Shown here piece after piece: positions 24,156-32,033 of a stretch of 64,000 bases of DNA. The notes beneath the pieces were generated by a model. It searched no databases, was not told the DNA's origin, and saw nothing but the letters and a program-made list of their open reading frames with translations. This DNA is from JAEUIX01 sp046156035 (lineage in GTDB: Bacteria > Planctomycetota > Phycisphaerae > Phycisphaerales > UBA1924). A program made the position numbers and the translations under genes. The number at the start of each line of letters is the position of its first letter. Within the stretch, counting starts at the first letter, position 1. The stretch spans positions 10,168 through 74,167 of the forward strand of contig JBJXEW010000011.1 of the NCBI GenBank assembly GCA_046156035.1. Reading direction: 5' to 3'.

Positions 24156-27100
24156 ATGAACCCATCCGCCCCCCCAACCCAGCAGGACCTCGGCCAGGCC
24201 CTCTTGCTGCAGCACCTGCTCGACCGCACCGGCGACGGGGTCGTCGTGCTCGACCCTGACCAGCGCGTCCAGGTCTGGAACGCCGCGATGGAGCGCCTCA
24301 CGCTCACCCCGGCCGCTGAAGCGCTCGACCGCCCGCTGCACCAAGTCTGGCCGCGCATGCGGGAGGCCGGCGTGGCCGCCCATGTCGCCGCCGCGCTCCG
24401 CGGCCAGACCGCCGAGCGCGTGCCCCTGGGCGCCGGCCACGCCGCCGCCCCCGATCCGTGCGGGGCGTTGGAATGCACGATCGCACCGGTCCTCACCACC
24501 GCGGGCAGGCCCCGCGGCGTCATGCTCATCGTCCGGGCCTCGTTCGACCCCACGGAGATCACCGCGCTCCGGCGCGGCGACGAGGAAGCTCGCCGCCGTC
24601 AGGACCTGGCTTTCGACGTCATGCGTGCGGCCACGTGGACCTGGAACATCGACCGCGACGAGGCCCAGACCGACCAGCGCACGCGCGAGGTGCTCGGCGC
24701 GGGGCCCAAGGCCGACATCCGCAGCGTCGAACGGTTCCTGGCCGTCGTCCACCCGGACGACCGCGAGCGGATCCGCGCCAACCTCCGGCGGGCGGCCGAC
24801 ACCGGGTGCGACGTGCGCCACGAATACCGCACCCTCGGCGCCGACGGCGCGGTGCGCTGGATCGTCTCGTGCGCCAAGCAGGTTCGCAACGCCGACGGCA
24901 CACGCTCGCTCCTGGGCACGGCGTGGGACCACACCGCCCTGCACGAGGCCCGCGAGCAGGCCCGCGCCGCCGGGCAGCAGGCAGACCTGGCCCTCGAAGC
25001 CGCCGGCATGGCCACCTGGACCTACGACTTCAACGCTCGTGTCTACTCGGTGTCGCCCACCATGGCCGCCATGCTCGGCCACGGCCACGTCGCCCTCACC
25101 ATGAACGACGAGCAGATGACCGAGGCCCTTCACCCCGATTGCCGCGCCGAGGAGGCCGCCGACGTGCGTTCCGCGCTGGCCGACCCGCAGGGCCGCTTCG
25201 CCACACTCAACCGCGTCAAGTGCGCCGACGGCTCGTACATCTGGCTCCGCTGCCGCGGCAGGGTGGAGCGCGATGCCCACGGGGCCCCCATCATGCTCCG
25301 CGCCGTCACGCAAGACGTCACCGCGCAGCGGGCCTTGGAGGTCGCCGACCGCGAAAAAGCGGCCCTGCTCACCATGGCCGCCCAGGCAGGCCGCATCGCG
25401 CCCGTCTGTGGCGACATCGCCACAGGCATCGTCACGCACGGCCCCGAACTTCTCGACATCATGGGCCTCCCGCACGACCACCCCCCGGTCACGCGCCAGC
25501 AGTGGCGGGCGACGATTCACCCCGACGACCTCGTCGCGGCCATGCAGCGGCGCGACCACCAACTCGCCACCGGCGTCGTCGAGTACCGCAACGCCTACCG
25601 CCTGCTCCTGCCCGACGGGCGCATCCGCTGGGTCCGCGTCGTGCAGACCATCGAGCGCGATGCTTCCGGCACGCCCCTGCGCCTCATGGGCGTCGTCAGC
25701 GACATGAGCGACGTGCACGAGGCACGCCGCGCGGCCCAGGACTGGGCCGTCAGCGTCAACCTCATGCAGGAGACCGGGGCCTCGGGCACCTGGCGCCTCA
25801 CCGCCGAGGGCGTCTTCGCCTTTGACGCGGGCTTCGCCGCCATCATGGGCCTGCCCGGCGGTGCGGGTTCAATGTCGCTCGATGCGCTCGTTGAGCGAAT
25901 CCACCCCGACGCCCGCCAGCACGCGATCGCCGGTGTCAAGGAGACGTTCGCCGGGCGCGCCGAGCGCGTCTGCATCGAGCACCGCGTCATGGGCGGCGAC
26001 GGCCGCTACCGCCACCTCCGCTGCCACGGCCTCCCCGAGCACGACGAGCGCGGCGGGGTCATCGCCATCCGCGGTGCCTCCGTCGACCGCACCACCATCG
26101 TCGAGTCTGAAGCATCGGCACTCCAGGCCCAACGCCGCGTGGCCCTCGCCGTCGAAGCCGCGGGCCTGGGCGAGTGGACCTGGAATCTCCACACCAACAT
26201 CGTCAGTTGCAACCCGCGACTGGTGGAACTCTTCGGCTTCCCCGCGGGCACCGTCGAGGCCCCTCCCGACCAGTTCTACGCACGCATGCACCCCGACGAC
26301 CTGCCCGGAGTCCGCGCCGCCTCGGCCGTGCTGGGCCAGGGAACAGACCGCTTCGACACCCCCGACTACCGCGTGGTGCACCCCGACGGCAGCGTCCGCT
26401 GGCTCCGCACGGTCGGCCGGAGCATCCTCGACGCCTCCGGCAACCCCACGGGCGATGTCACCGGCCTCACCATCGACATCACCGAGAGCCGACGCGCCCT
26501 CGAATCCCTCGAACGCTCCAACGAGAGCCTCGAAAGCCTCGTCCGCGCACGCACCGCCGAACTCTCCCGCTCCCACGAGCAACTCCGCGTCTCGGAGCGC
26601 ATGGCCGCCGTCGGCCTCGGGCACGACCTGGGCAACCTCCTCCTCCCCATCCGCTGCGACCTCGACGTGCTCCGCGCCGCGCACGCCGGGGCAGAGTCCG
26701 TCCATCGCGTCGACTCCGTCCGCCGCTCCATCGACTACCTCGCCCGCCTCAGCCACTCCCTCCGAATGCTCGCCCTCGACCCCGACGAGCAGGGCGGCGA
26801 GAACACCGGCATCACCATCGACGAATGGTGGCGCAGCGCCGAACCCCTCCTGCGCGGCGTGCTGCCCAAGGGCGTGGTCTTCGAGGCCAAGATTCACCCG
26901 GGCCTGCCCGCGGTGCGCCCCGGCGGCCCCGGCCTCAGCCAGAGCGTCCTCAACCTCCTTCTCAATGCCGCCGAGGCTCTGCGCGATGTTCCCTCCCCCC
27001 GCGTTCAGTTGGTCGCGGCACAGTCCGTTGCCGATGGGGGCGCAGGTGGTGGTGTCGAGTTGCAGATCATCGACAACGGCATCGGCATGACCGAACACGT

Positions 27101-27347
27101 CCGCCGCCGCGCCACCGAGCCCTTCTTCACCACCAAGCCCCGTGCCCTCTCCACCGGCCTGGGCCTCTCCCTGGTCGAGTCCATCGTGCGCGGCGTCGGG
27201 GGCGGCCTCAGCATCACCAGCACCCCCGGCCGGGGCACATCGGTCTCCATGGTCCTGCCGGGCCTGCCCGGCCCGGGCGGCGCACGCGCCGGCACGGCCC
27301 CGGCCGCGGGCGCGACCACTATCATGCCCCCTCATCGGGCCGCCTAG
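24156..27347 (+). CDS. Cytoplasmic multi-PAS sensor histidine kinase
   Basis: 1063 residues from ATG 24156. About six PAS units fill residues 15-785. The last five are the PAS_3 type, seen in the recurring motifs VVHPDDRERI, ALHPDCRAEE, TIHPDDLVAA, RIHPDARQHA and RMHPDDLPGV. A coiled-coil-like linker (ESLERSNESLESLV) leads to the phosphoacceptor segment VGLGHDLGNLL (His near residue 822). The HATPase domain follows: NLLLNAAEAL (N box), IIDNGIGM (G1) and GLGLSLVESIV (G2). There is no membrane segment or receiver domain, so the sensor is cytoplasmic and its response regulator is encoded elsewhere. Ligands of the PAS units are unknown. Confidence 0.92.
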   Translation: MNPSAPPTQQDLGQALLLQHLLDRTGDGVVVLDPDQRVQVWNAAMERLTLTPAAEALDRPLHQVWPRMREAGVAAHVAAALRGQTAERVPLGAGHAAAPDPCGALECTIAPVLTTAGRPRGVMLIVRASFDPTEITALRRGDEEARRRQDLAFDVMRAATWTWNIDRDEAQTDQRTREVLGAGPKADIRSVERFLAVVHPDDRERIRANLRRAADTGCDVRHEYRTLGADGAVRWIVSCAKQVRNADGTRSLLGTAWDHTALHEAREQARAAGQQADLALEAAGMATWTYDFNARVYSVSPTMAAMLGHGHVALTMNDEQMTEALHPDCRAEEAADVRSALADPQGRFATLNRVKCADGSYIWLRCRGRVERDAHGAPIMLRAVTQDVTAQRALEVADREKAALLTMAAQAGRIAPVCGDIATGIVTHGPELLDIMGLPHDHPPVTRQQWRATIHPDDLVAAMQRRDHQLATGVVEYRNAYRLLLPDGRIRWVRVVQTIERDASGTPLRLMGVVSDMSDVHEARRAAQDWAVSVNLMQETGASGTWRLTAEGVFAFDAGFAAIMGLPGGAGSMSLDALVERIHPDARQHAIAGVKETFAGRAERVCIEHRVMGGDGRYRHLRCHGLPEHDERGGVIAIRGASVDRTTIVESEASALQAQRRVALAVEAAGLGEWTWNLHTNIVSCNPRLVELFGFPAGTVEAPPDQFYARMHPDDLPGVRAASAVLGQGTDRFDTPDYRVVHPDGSVRWLRTVGRSILDASGNPTGDVTGLTIDITESRRALESLERSNESLESLVRARTAELSRSHEQLRVSERMAAVGLGHDLGNLLLPIRCDLDVLRAAHAGAESVHRVDSVRRSIDYLARLSHSLRMLALDPDEQGGENTGITIDEWWRSAEPLLRGVLPKGVVFEAKIHPGLPAVRPGGPGLSQSVLNLLLNAAEALRDVPSPRVQLVAAQSVADGGAGGGVELQIIDNGIGMTEHVRRRATEPFFTTKPRALSTGLGLSLVESIVRGVGGGLSITSTPGRGTSVSMVLPGLPGPGGARAGTAPAAGATTIMPPHRAA

Positions 27348-27370
27348 GCGGACGTGATCTGGAGGTTCGC

Positions 27371-28438
27371 ATGCGCACCCAGTGGTCCGCCAGTGGTCTT
27401 CTTGCCGCGCTCGCGGCCGTGGCGCTGGCCCCCGCAGCGCTCGCGTGGGATGCCGTGGGCCATCGCGCCATCACCTGGCTCGCCATCGACGGCCTGAGCA
27501 AAGACGCGCCCCCCTGGCTCCGCAACGACGCCGCGAAAAACCACATGGTCGGCTGGCAGTCCGCGGAGCCCGACCGCTGGCGCAACACGCGCGGCCTCTT
27601 CATCCGCCACGAGAACGGCCCCGATCACTACATGGACGTCGAAGACCTCACCACCTACGGCCTCACGCTCGACACCGTGCCGCCCCTGCGATATCAGTTT
27701 GTCGCCGCCATGGCCGTCGCCCGCCATGTTCACCCCGAAAAGGTGCCGCCCCCCAACCCCCGGCTCGACCCTTCCGGCGAGCAGGAATGGCCGGGCTTTG
27801 TGATGCACGCCATCATGGAGCATCACGGCAAACTCGTCAGCAGTTTCAAAACCCTTCGCACGCTCGAAATGATCAACGACCCCGCCCGCGCCCCGCAGGT
27901 GGAAATGACCAAGGCCAACATCATGGTCGAGATGGGGGTCCTCGCCCACTTCGTCGGCGACACCGCCCAGCCCCTCCACACCACCAAGCACCATCACGGC
28001 TGGGTCGGTGAGAACCCGCGCGCGTACACCACCGACCGCGGCATCCACGCCTACATCGACGGCGGTGTCATCAAGGTCCACCGTCTCAACTACCACTCGC
28101 TCAAGGCCGCGCAGACCTACCCGCTCTCCTTCGCCGCCGACGCGGACCTCTGGAAGCAGACCACCGCCTACCTCCAACGCTCCCACGACAAGGTCGTCGA
28201 GTTGTACGAACTCGAAAAGGCCGGCGACCTCCCCAAGCCCACCGGCAAGGTCTTCATCGAAGAGCGCCTGCACGACGCCGCGGCCATGCTCGCCGCGCTC
28301 TACAACCACGCCTGGGCCACCAGCGAACCCACCCAGAAAGACGTGGACGACCTGCTGCGGTTCGACAGTTTCGACACGCGCCAGTTGCCGGGTGCCACCG
28401 CACCCAGCGCCGCCCCGCCCGCCACGGGCGCGCCATAG
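27371..28438 (+). CDS. Secreted S1/P1-type nuclease-like zinc enzyme
   Basis: 355 residues starting 23 bases after the histidine kinase, with GGAGG upstream. Residues 1-24 form a signal peptide ending ALAWDAVGHR; the mature enzyme would begin with Trp, whose amino group is a zinc ligand in the S1/P1 and phospholipase C families. Further zinc ligands are in GHRAITWLA and LAHFVGDTAQPLHTTKHHHG, the hallmark of the S1/P1 fold. It is predicted to act in the periplasm or outside, either on single-stranded nucleic acid or on phospholipid. The last 20 residues are an Ala/Pro tail. A family-3 terminator follows one base after the stop. Confidence 0.85.
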   Translation: MRTQWSASGLLAALAAVALAPAALAWDAVGHRAITWLAIDGLSKDAPPWLRNDAAKNHMVGWQSAEPDRWRNTRGLFIRHENGPDHYMDVEDLTTYGLTLDTVPPLRYQFVAAMAVARHVHPEKVPPPNPRLDPSGEQEWPGFVMHAIMEHHGKLVSSFKTLRTLEMINDPARAPQVEMTKANIMVEMGVLAHFVGDTAQPLHTTKHHHGWVGENPRAYTTDRGIHAYIDGGVIKVHRLNYHSLKAAQTYPLSFAADADLWKQTTAYLQRSHDKVVELYELEKAGDLPKPTGKVFIEERLHDAAAMLAALYNHAWATSEPTQKDVDDLLRFDSFDTRQLPGATAPSAAPPATGAP

Positions 28439-28465
28439 AGGCCCCGGCGCGAGCCGGGGCTTTTT
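28439..28465 (+). terminator. Family-3 hairpin acting as terminator
   Basis: GAGGCCCCGGC-GCGA-GCCGGGGC followed by TTTTT, immediately after the nuclease stop codon. Confidence 0.85.
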
Positions 28466-28600
28466 CGCCTTACGCACGCGGTTGGATGAACATCAAGGTT
28501 GCCCCACCTACCATCCCGTGTCTCGCGCGACGAGCCTCCGGGCTTTCACAGCCCGGTCCGTCAAGCGGCCTCCAACGGAGTTTCTGCGGCAGCGCGTGCC

Positions 28601-28816
28601 ATGGCTGATGCCCCGCCCCCCATCCAGTCCTGGTCCGAGGACGATCCTCCGTGCGTGCAAGATGTACGCAAGGTGCGTGATGCCCTCTGGGCTCAGGCAG
28701 GCTTCGATGCTGATGTCTACTGGGCACAGTCTCAGGCGTTCGCGGCCAAACTCCGAGCACAGGGCTACCGCTTTGTGGAACCGCCTCCACGCGCGGACCG
28801 CCCGGCCGAGCCTTGA
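28601..28816 (+). CDS. Small hypothetical protein
   Basis: 71 residues from ATG 28601: acidic N-terminus, then a helix VQDVRKVRDALWAQAGFD and QSQAFAAKLRAQGYRFV. The pattern (two helices ending in a Gly-Tyr/His-Arg turn) resembles small proteins found near toxin-antitoxin loci in planctomycetes and cyanobacteria, but this is only an impression. The gene ends 16 bases before the MBL-hydrolase start and could be co-transcribed with it. Confidence 0.5.
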   Translation: MADAPPPIQSWSEDDPPCVQDVRKVRDALWAQAGFDADVYWAQSQAFAAKLRAQGYRFVEPPPRADRPAEP

Positions 28817-28832
28817 GTACTCGCCGCCCACC

Positions 28833-29738
28833 ATGCGCTTCCTCTTCCTCGGCACAGGCACCTCCAGCGGCATCCCCGCCATCGCCTGCTCCTGCGCCGT
28901 CTGCACCTCCGCCGACCCGCGCGACAACCGCCTCCGCTCCGGCGCGGCCATCACCTTCACCGACCCCGCCGGCCACGAGCGCGTCGTCCTCATCGATGCC
29001 ACGCCCGACCTCCGCCAGCAGGCCCTGCGCGCGGGGCTCATGCGCTGCGATGCCATCCTCTTCACGCACAACCACGTCGATCACACCTTCGGCGTCGACG
29101 AGGTCCGCCGCTTCAACGCCGTGCAGAAGTCGCCCATCGACATCTACGCCGAAGACCACACCATGGACCACCTGCGGCGGGTCTACAAGCACATCTTCGA
29201 CAAAGACGCCAACGTCAACGACTCGTTCGTCGCCACGCTCATCGCCCGCCGCGTCACGCCCGGCACACCGATCGATCTCTTCGGCGTGCGCTTCACGCCC
29301 ATCCGCCTCCTGCACGGCCGCCTGCCCATCGTCGGCTACCGCATCGATCCCCCTCCCAGAGGGAGGGGGCAGGGGGTGGGCGAACCCATGACAGAATCGC
29401 CTCATGCTTCAACGGCCCCACCCGCCACGGCCTCCCCCTTCCCACTCGCCTACTGCACCGATGTCTCCGGCATCCCCCCCGAGTCCTACCCGCTCCTGCG
29501 CGGCCTCAACACCCTCGTGCTCGATTGCCTCCGCCATCGCGCCCACCCCACCCACCTCACGCTCCAGCAGGCCGCCACCATCGCCGAGCAGGTCGGCGCA
29601 CGCCAGACCTACTTCACCCACATCGCCCACGACCTGCCCCACGAAGAAACCAACCGCGCACTCCCCGACGGTCTTGCCCTCGCCCACGACGGCCTTGTGC
29701 TGGGCATTGTGTACCCCCACTCTCCGAGTGGGGCTTGA
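28833..29738 (+). CDS. MBL-fold metal-dependent hydrolase (PhnP-like)
   Basis: 301 residues from ATG 28833. FLGTGTSSGIPAIACSC at the N-terminus and FTHNHVDHTFGVDEVR (the HxHxDH zinc motif), then RLLHGRLPIVGY, place it with PhnP/phosphodiesterase-type metallo-beta-lactamase-fold enzymes; CSCAVC matches the extra PhnP zinc site. Two repeat elements are built into the gene. A family-1 hairpin (29349-29384) adds an in-frame insert of about 25-30 residues after YRID, and a family-2 hairpin supplies the last residues YPHSPSGA and the stop codon. The catalytic residues lie outside both inserts, so the enzyme may still be active. Confidence 0.85.
   Translation: MRFLFLGTGTSSGIPAIACSCAVCTSADPRDNRLRSGAAITFTDPAGHERVVLIDATPDLRQQALRAGLMRCDAILFTHNHVDHTFGVDEVRRFNAVQKSPIDIYAEDHTMDHLRRVYKHIFDKDANVNDSFVATLIARRVTPGTPIDLFGVRFTPIRLLHGRLPIVGYRIDPPPRGRGQGVGEPMTESPHASTAPPATASPFPLAYCTDVSGIPPESYPLLRGLNTLVLDCLRHRAHPTHLTLQQAATIAEQVGARQTYFTHIAHDLPHEETNRALPDGLALAHDGLVLGIVYPHSPSGA
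29349..29384. repeat. Family-1 hairpin inside the MBL-hydrolase gene
   Basis: CCCCTCCC-AGA-GGGAGGGG stem at 29349-29369, followed by CAGGGGGTGGGCGA. The frame stays open and encodes PPPRGRGQGVGE. Confidence 0.8.
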
Positions 29739-29802
29739 TGCCCTGAGTACCCCCACACTCCGTGTGGGTCTTGCCTTGTGTACCCCCACACTCCGTGTGG
29801 GT
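29706..29802. repeat. Three tandem family-2 TCC-loop hairpins
   Basis: Copies at 29711-29733 (CCCCACTC-TCC-GAGTGGGG), 29747-29768 and 29780-29801 (both CCCACAC-TCC-GTGTGGG), each preceded by GTAC. The first overlaps the 3' end of the MBL-hydrolase gene. The array ends 26 bases before the glycosyltransferase start. Confidence 0.82.
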
Positions 29803-29827
29803 CTTGCCTCCTCAGCCCCTCTCACCC

Positions 29828-30934
29828 ATGCCCGCATCCATCCTCTACCTCGCCCCCACCTTCCTCACCAACCGCCTGCACAAGCAGATCCGCGGCGTGC
29901 AGGTCTTCGATCTCGCCTTCGCCCCGGACCTCGCCCGCCAGGGCCTGCGCGTCGTCGTCCCCGCAGACCGTTCCTGGAAGCCACGCCTCGACGAGCACTT
30001 CAAGGGCGCGCCCGCCTCGCTCCAAGTCGTCTACACGCCCTCACTCCGCAAGCCCCTCTGGAACGGCCTCACCCTCCCCCTCCTCATCCGCGAAAAGTTC
30101 GATGCCACCTTCCTCGGCAACCCCGCCCGCGGCATCTTCCCCGGCCTTTCCCTCCTGCGCCTGCGTGGTCAAACCGGCCGCATTGTCCTCCAGGCCAACC
30201 GCCCGCCGCGCCCGGAACTTGAACGCAAACTCCTCGCCTGGAACGTCACCTGCACGGCCGTGAGCGAGCATGTGAAGGCCCAGTTCCCCGCCTCGCTGCG
30301 CAGCCGCGTGAGCATCTACTACGGCATCACCGGCGCCGACGCCTTCCATCCGCCGCTCGCGCCGCCCACCGTGCCAGATCAGTTCGTGCGCTTCTGCCTC
30401 ATCGGCAAACTGGATAACGCCTGGAAAGGCGCCGATCGCGCCATCGCCGCCTTCGCTGCCCTGCCCGCTGACGTGCGCGCCACGGCCCGGCTCCACCTCG
30501 CCAGTTTCGAGAAGCGCAGGCCCGCCACCACCGACCCCTGCATCATCTTCGAGCCCTGGCGCCCCGCCGATCAGGTGCCCGCCTTTCTCCGCAGCATGCA
30601 CGCCATGCTCGTGCCCTCGGTCGGCGGCGAAGAAACGTTTAGTCAGGCCACCGTGCAGGCCATGCTCACCGGCCTGCCCATCGTCACGTCCGACCTGCCC
30701 GTCCTCGCCGAGAAAGTGCGCGGCACCACCGGCGATGCGGGCTTCATCTGCGCTGCCGAAGCCGACTTCGCCCACGCCATCACCACGCTCACGCGCGATG
30801 CCGCGCTTCGTCAGCGCATGGGCGAAATCGCCCGCGCCACCGCCCTGGCCCGCTACGTCTGGAGCACGCCCGACTTTGTTTCACGCTTCCTCACCCCCTC
30901 CCAGAGGGAGGGGGCAGGGGGTGGGCGAGTTTGA
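29828..30934 (+). CDS. Family 4 (group 1) glycosyltransferase
   Basis: 368 residues from ATG 29828. N-terminal Rossmann part with YLAPTFLTNRLHKQIRGVQ; the C-terminal part has IGKLDNAWKGADRAI (donor-site loop), a PSVGGEETFSQATVQAMLTG segment equivalent to the E-x7-E signature of GT4, and TSDLPVLAEKV. It is a retaining glycosyltransferase of unknown acceptor, probably for surface polysaccharide. The last 13 residues (PSQREGAGGGRV) are encoded by a family-1 hairpin, so the native end was probably near FVSRFL. Confidence 0.85.
   Translation: MPASILYLAPTFLTNRLHKQIRGVQVFDLAFAPDLARQGLRVVVPADRSWKPRLDEHFKGAPASLQVVYTPSLRKPLWNGLTLPLLIREKFDATFLGNPARGIFPGLSLLRLRGQTGRIVLQANRPPRPELERKLLAWNVTCTAVSEHVKAQFPASLRSRVSIYYGITGADAFHPPLAPPTVPDQFVRFCLIGKLDNAWKGADRAIAAFAALPADVRATARLHLASFEKRRPATTDPCIIFEPWRPADQVPAFLRSMHAMLVPSVGGEETFSQATVQAMLTGLPIVTSDLPVLAEKVRGTTGDAGFICAAEADFAHAITTLTRDAALRQRMGEIARATALARYVWSTPDFVSRFLTPSQREGAGGGRV
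30894..30930. repeat. Family-1 hairpin at the 3' end of the glycosyltransferase gene
   Basis: CCCCTCCC-AGA-GGGAGGGG stem at 30894-30914, then CAGGGGGTGGGCGAG. It encodes the last residues of the glycosyltransferase. Confidence 0.8.
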
Positions 30935-30955
30935 GTGCAGCCCCTCTCGCCCCGC

Positions 30956-31873
30956 TCAGCCCCCCTTGGGCGCATCCTTCACCGGCTCCGCCGTCTTCGG
31001 CTCCACCTTCTCCGCCGGTGCCGCGGCCTTCTTCTCCACCAGCGCCTTGATCTCCGGCGGCAGCGCAAACACTTCGTCCGCCACCTTCTCCGGGTGCGTC
31101 ACGTTCTCCATCGTCATCCGCTGCTCCATGCCCAGCACCATCAGGATTTGCAGCGTCGACACCTTCACCCCCTCAAACTCCTTGTACGCGCTCACCTCGG
31201 TATCCGTCGGCACGTCCCCCATCGCCATCTTCTGCACCGCCACAGTCCTCACCAGCAGGCCGCTCTCCACATCATAAAAGTTCGTCGTTGCCGCCCCCTT
31301 CTCCGGCGTCAGCAACACCTTGTACGCGGGCTTCCCCTTCACCGCCTCGATCCCCACCGTGTCGATCGTCTTCCAATGCTCCTGCGGCTCCAGATCCGCG
31401 TTGAAGGCCATCGCGCGGCTCTTCTGCTCCAGTTCCTCACCCTCCACAACCCGCGGGCCCTGCATCAGGTCCATCCCCCACGTCGTCGTTCCGTCGCTGC
31501 CCTCGTCGAACTTGCCCATCCCCGGAATCTCGATCGTCATTCGATACTTGTTCGGCGCGGCTTGGTTCAGCGTGTACGCGGCCTTGATATTCCGCGCCGG
31601 CATCTCCATGAAGCCGTGCACCACGCGGGCCACCACCTTCTCATGCGCCGCTCTTCCACCCGTCTTCTCCACATACCGCTCCAGCACCTCCTTGCCGCTG
31701 GGCAGGTTCTTGTCCGCCACAGGCGACGCCGGTGCCTCTGGTGCCGGCGCAGGCTTGGGCTGCACCCCCGCCGGCAACACCGGCTTCGCGGGCGCCTCCG
31801 CCGCCTGCGCCAACGCGATCGACGACGTCAAACCCGCGGCGAGCAACAAAACGAGTGTGCGATGGCGTTGCAT
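30956..31873 (-). CDS. Secreted LolA/outer-membrane-lipoprotein-sorting-like protein
   Basis: 305 residues with a signal peptide (about 1-23, ending SIALAQA). A Pro/Ala-rich linker leads to GKEVLERYVEKTGGRAAHEKV, the start typical of planctomycete and acidobacterial LolA-fold proteins (DUF4292/DUF620-like), then beta-strand-rich sequence with repeated aromatic strands. The C-terminus is Lys/Pro/Ala-rich and likely flexible. It should be periplasmic and bind a lipid or lipoprotein, but the role is inferred from fold resemblance only. It is transcribed in the same direction as the S41 protease upstream. Confidence 0.65.
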   Translation of the reverse strand: MQRHRTLVLLLAAGLTSSIALAQAAEAPAKPVLPAGVQPKPAPAPEAPASPVADKNLPSGKEVLERYVEKTGGRAAHEKVVARVVHGFMEMPARNIKAAYTLNQAAPNKYRMTIEIPGMGKFDEGSDGTTTWGMDLMQGPRVVEGEELEQKSRAMAFNADLEPQEHWKTIDTVGIEAVKGKPAYKVLLTPEKGAATTNFYDVESGLLVRTVAVQKMAMGDVPTDTEVSAYKEFEGVKVSTLQILMVLGMEQRMTMENVTHPEKVADEVFALPPEIKALVEKKAAAPAEKVEPKTAEPVKDAPKGG

Positions 31874-31932
31874 GGATCAGTTCCTTGAAGGGGCCGGTGC
31901 CCGGCCGCAGGGTGTGGTGCCTTGTCTTGGGA

Positions 31933-31987
31933 ACCACCACTCTCCGAGTGGCGCTTTGCCTTTGGGTACCCCACGCTCCGCGTGGGG
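31933..31987. repeat. Two family-2 TCC-loop hairpins
   Basis: ACCACTC-TCC-GAGTGGC at 31933-31952 and CCCCACGC-TCC-GCGTGGGG at 31962-31987, side by side upstream of the LolA-like gene. The variable stem pair is T-A in the first and G-C in the second. Confidence 0.8.
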
Positions 31988-32033
31988 CCAGCGGCGTGGG
32001 TCGCCGGATACACAATATTCAACGTCCGCCCGC

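Noticed and set aside
23712..25718. 668-codon minus-strand frame over gpsA and the histidine kinase
   Set aside because: Antisense to well-supported genes, Gly/Asp/Ala-rich shadow sequence without domains.
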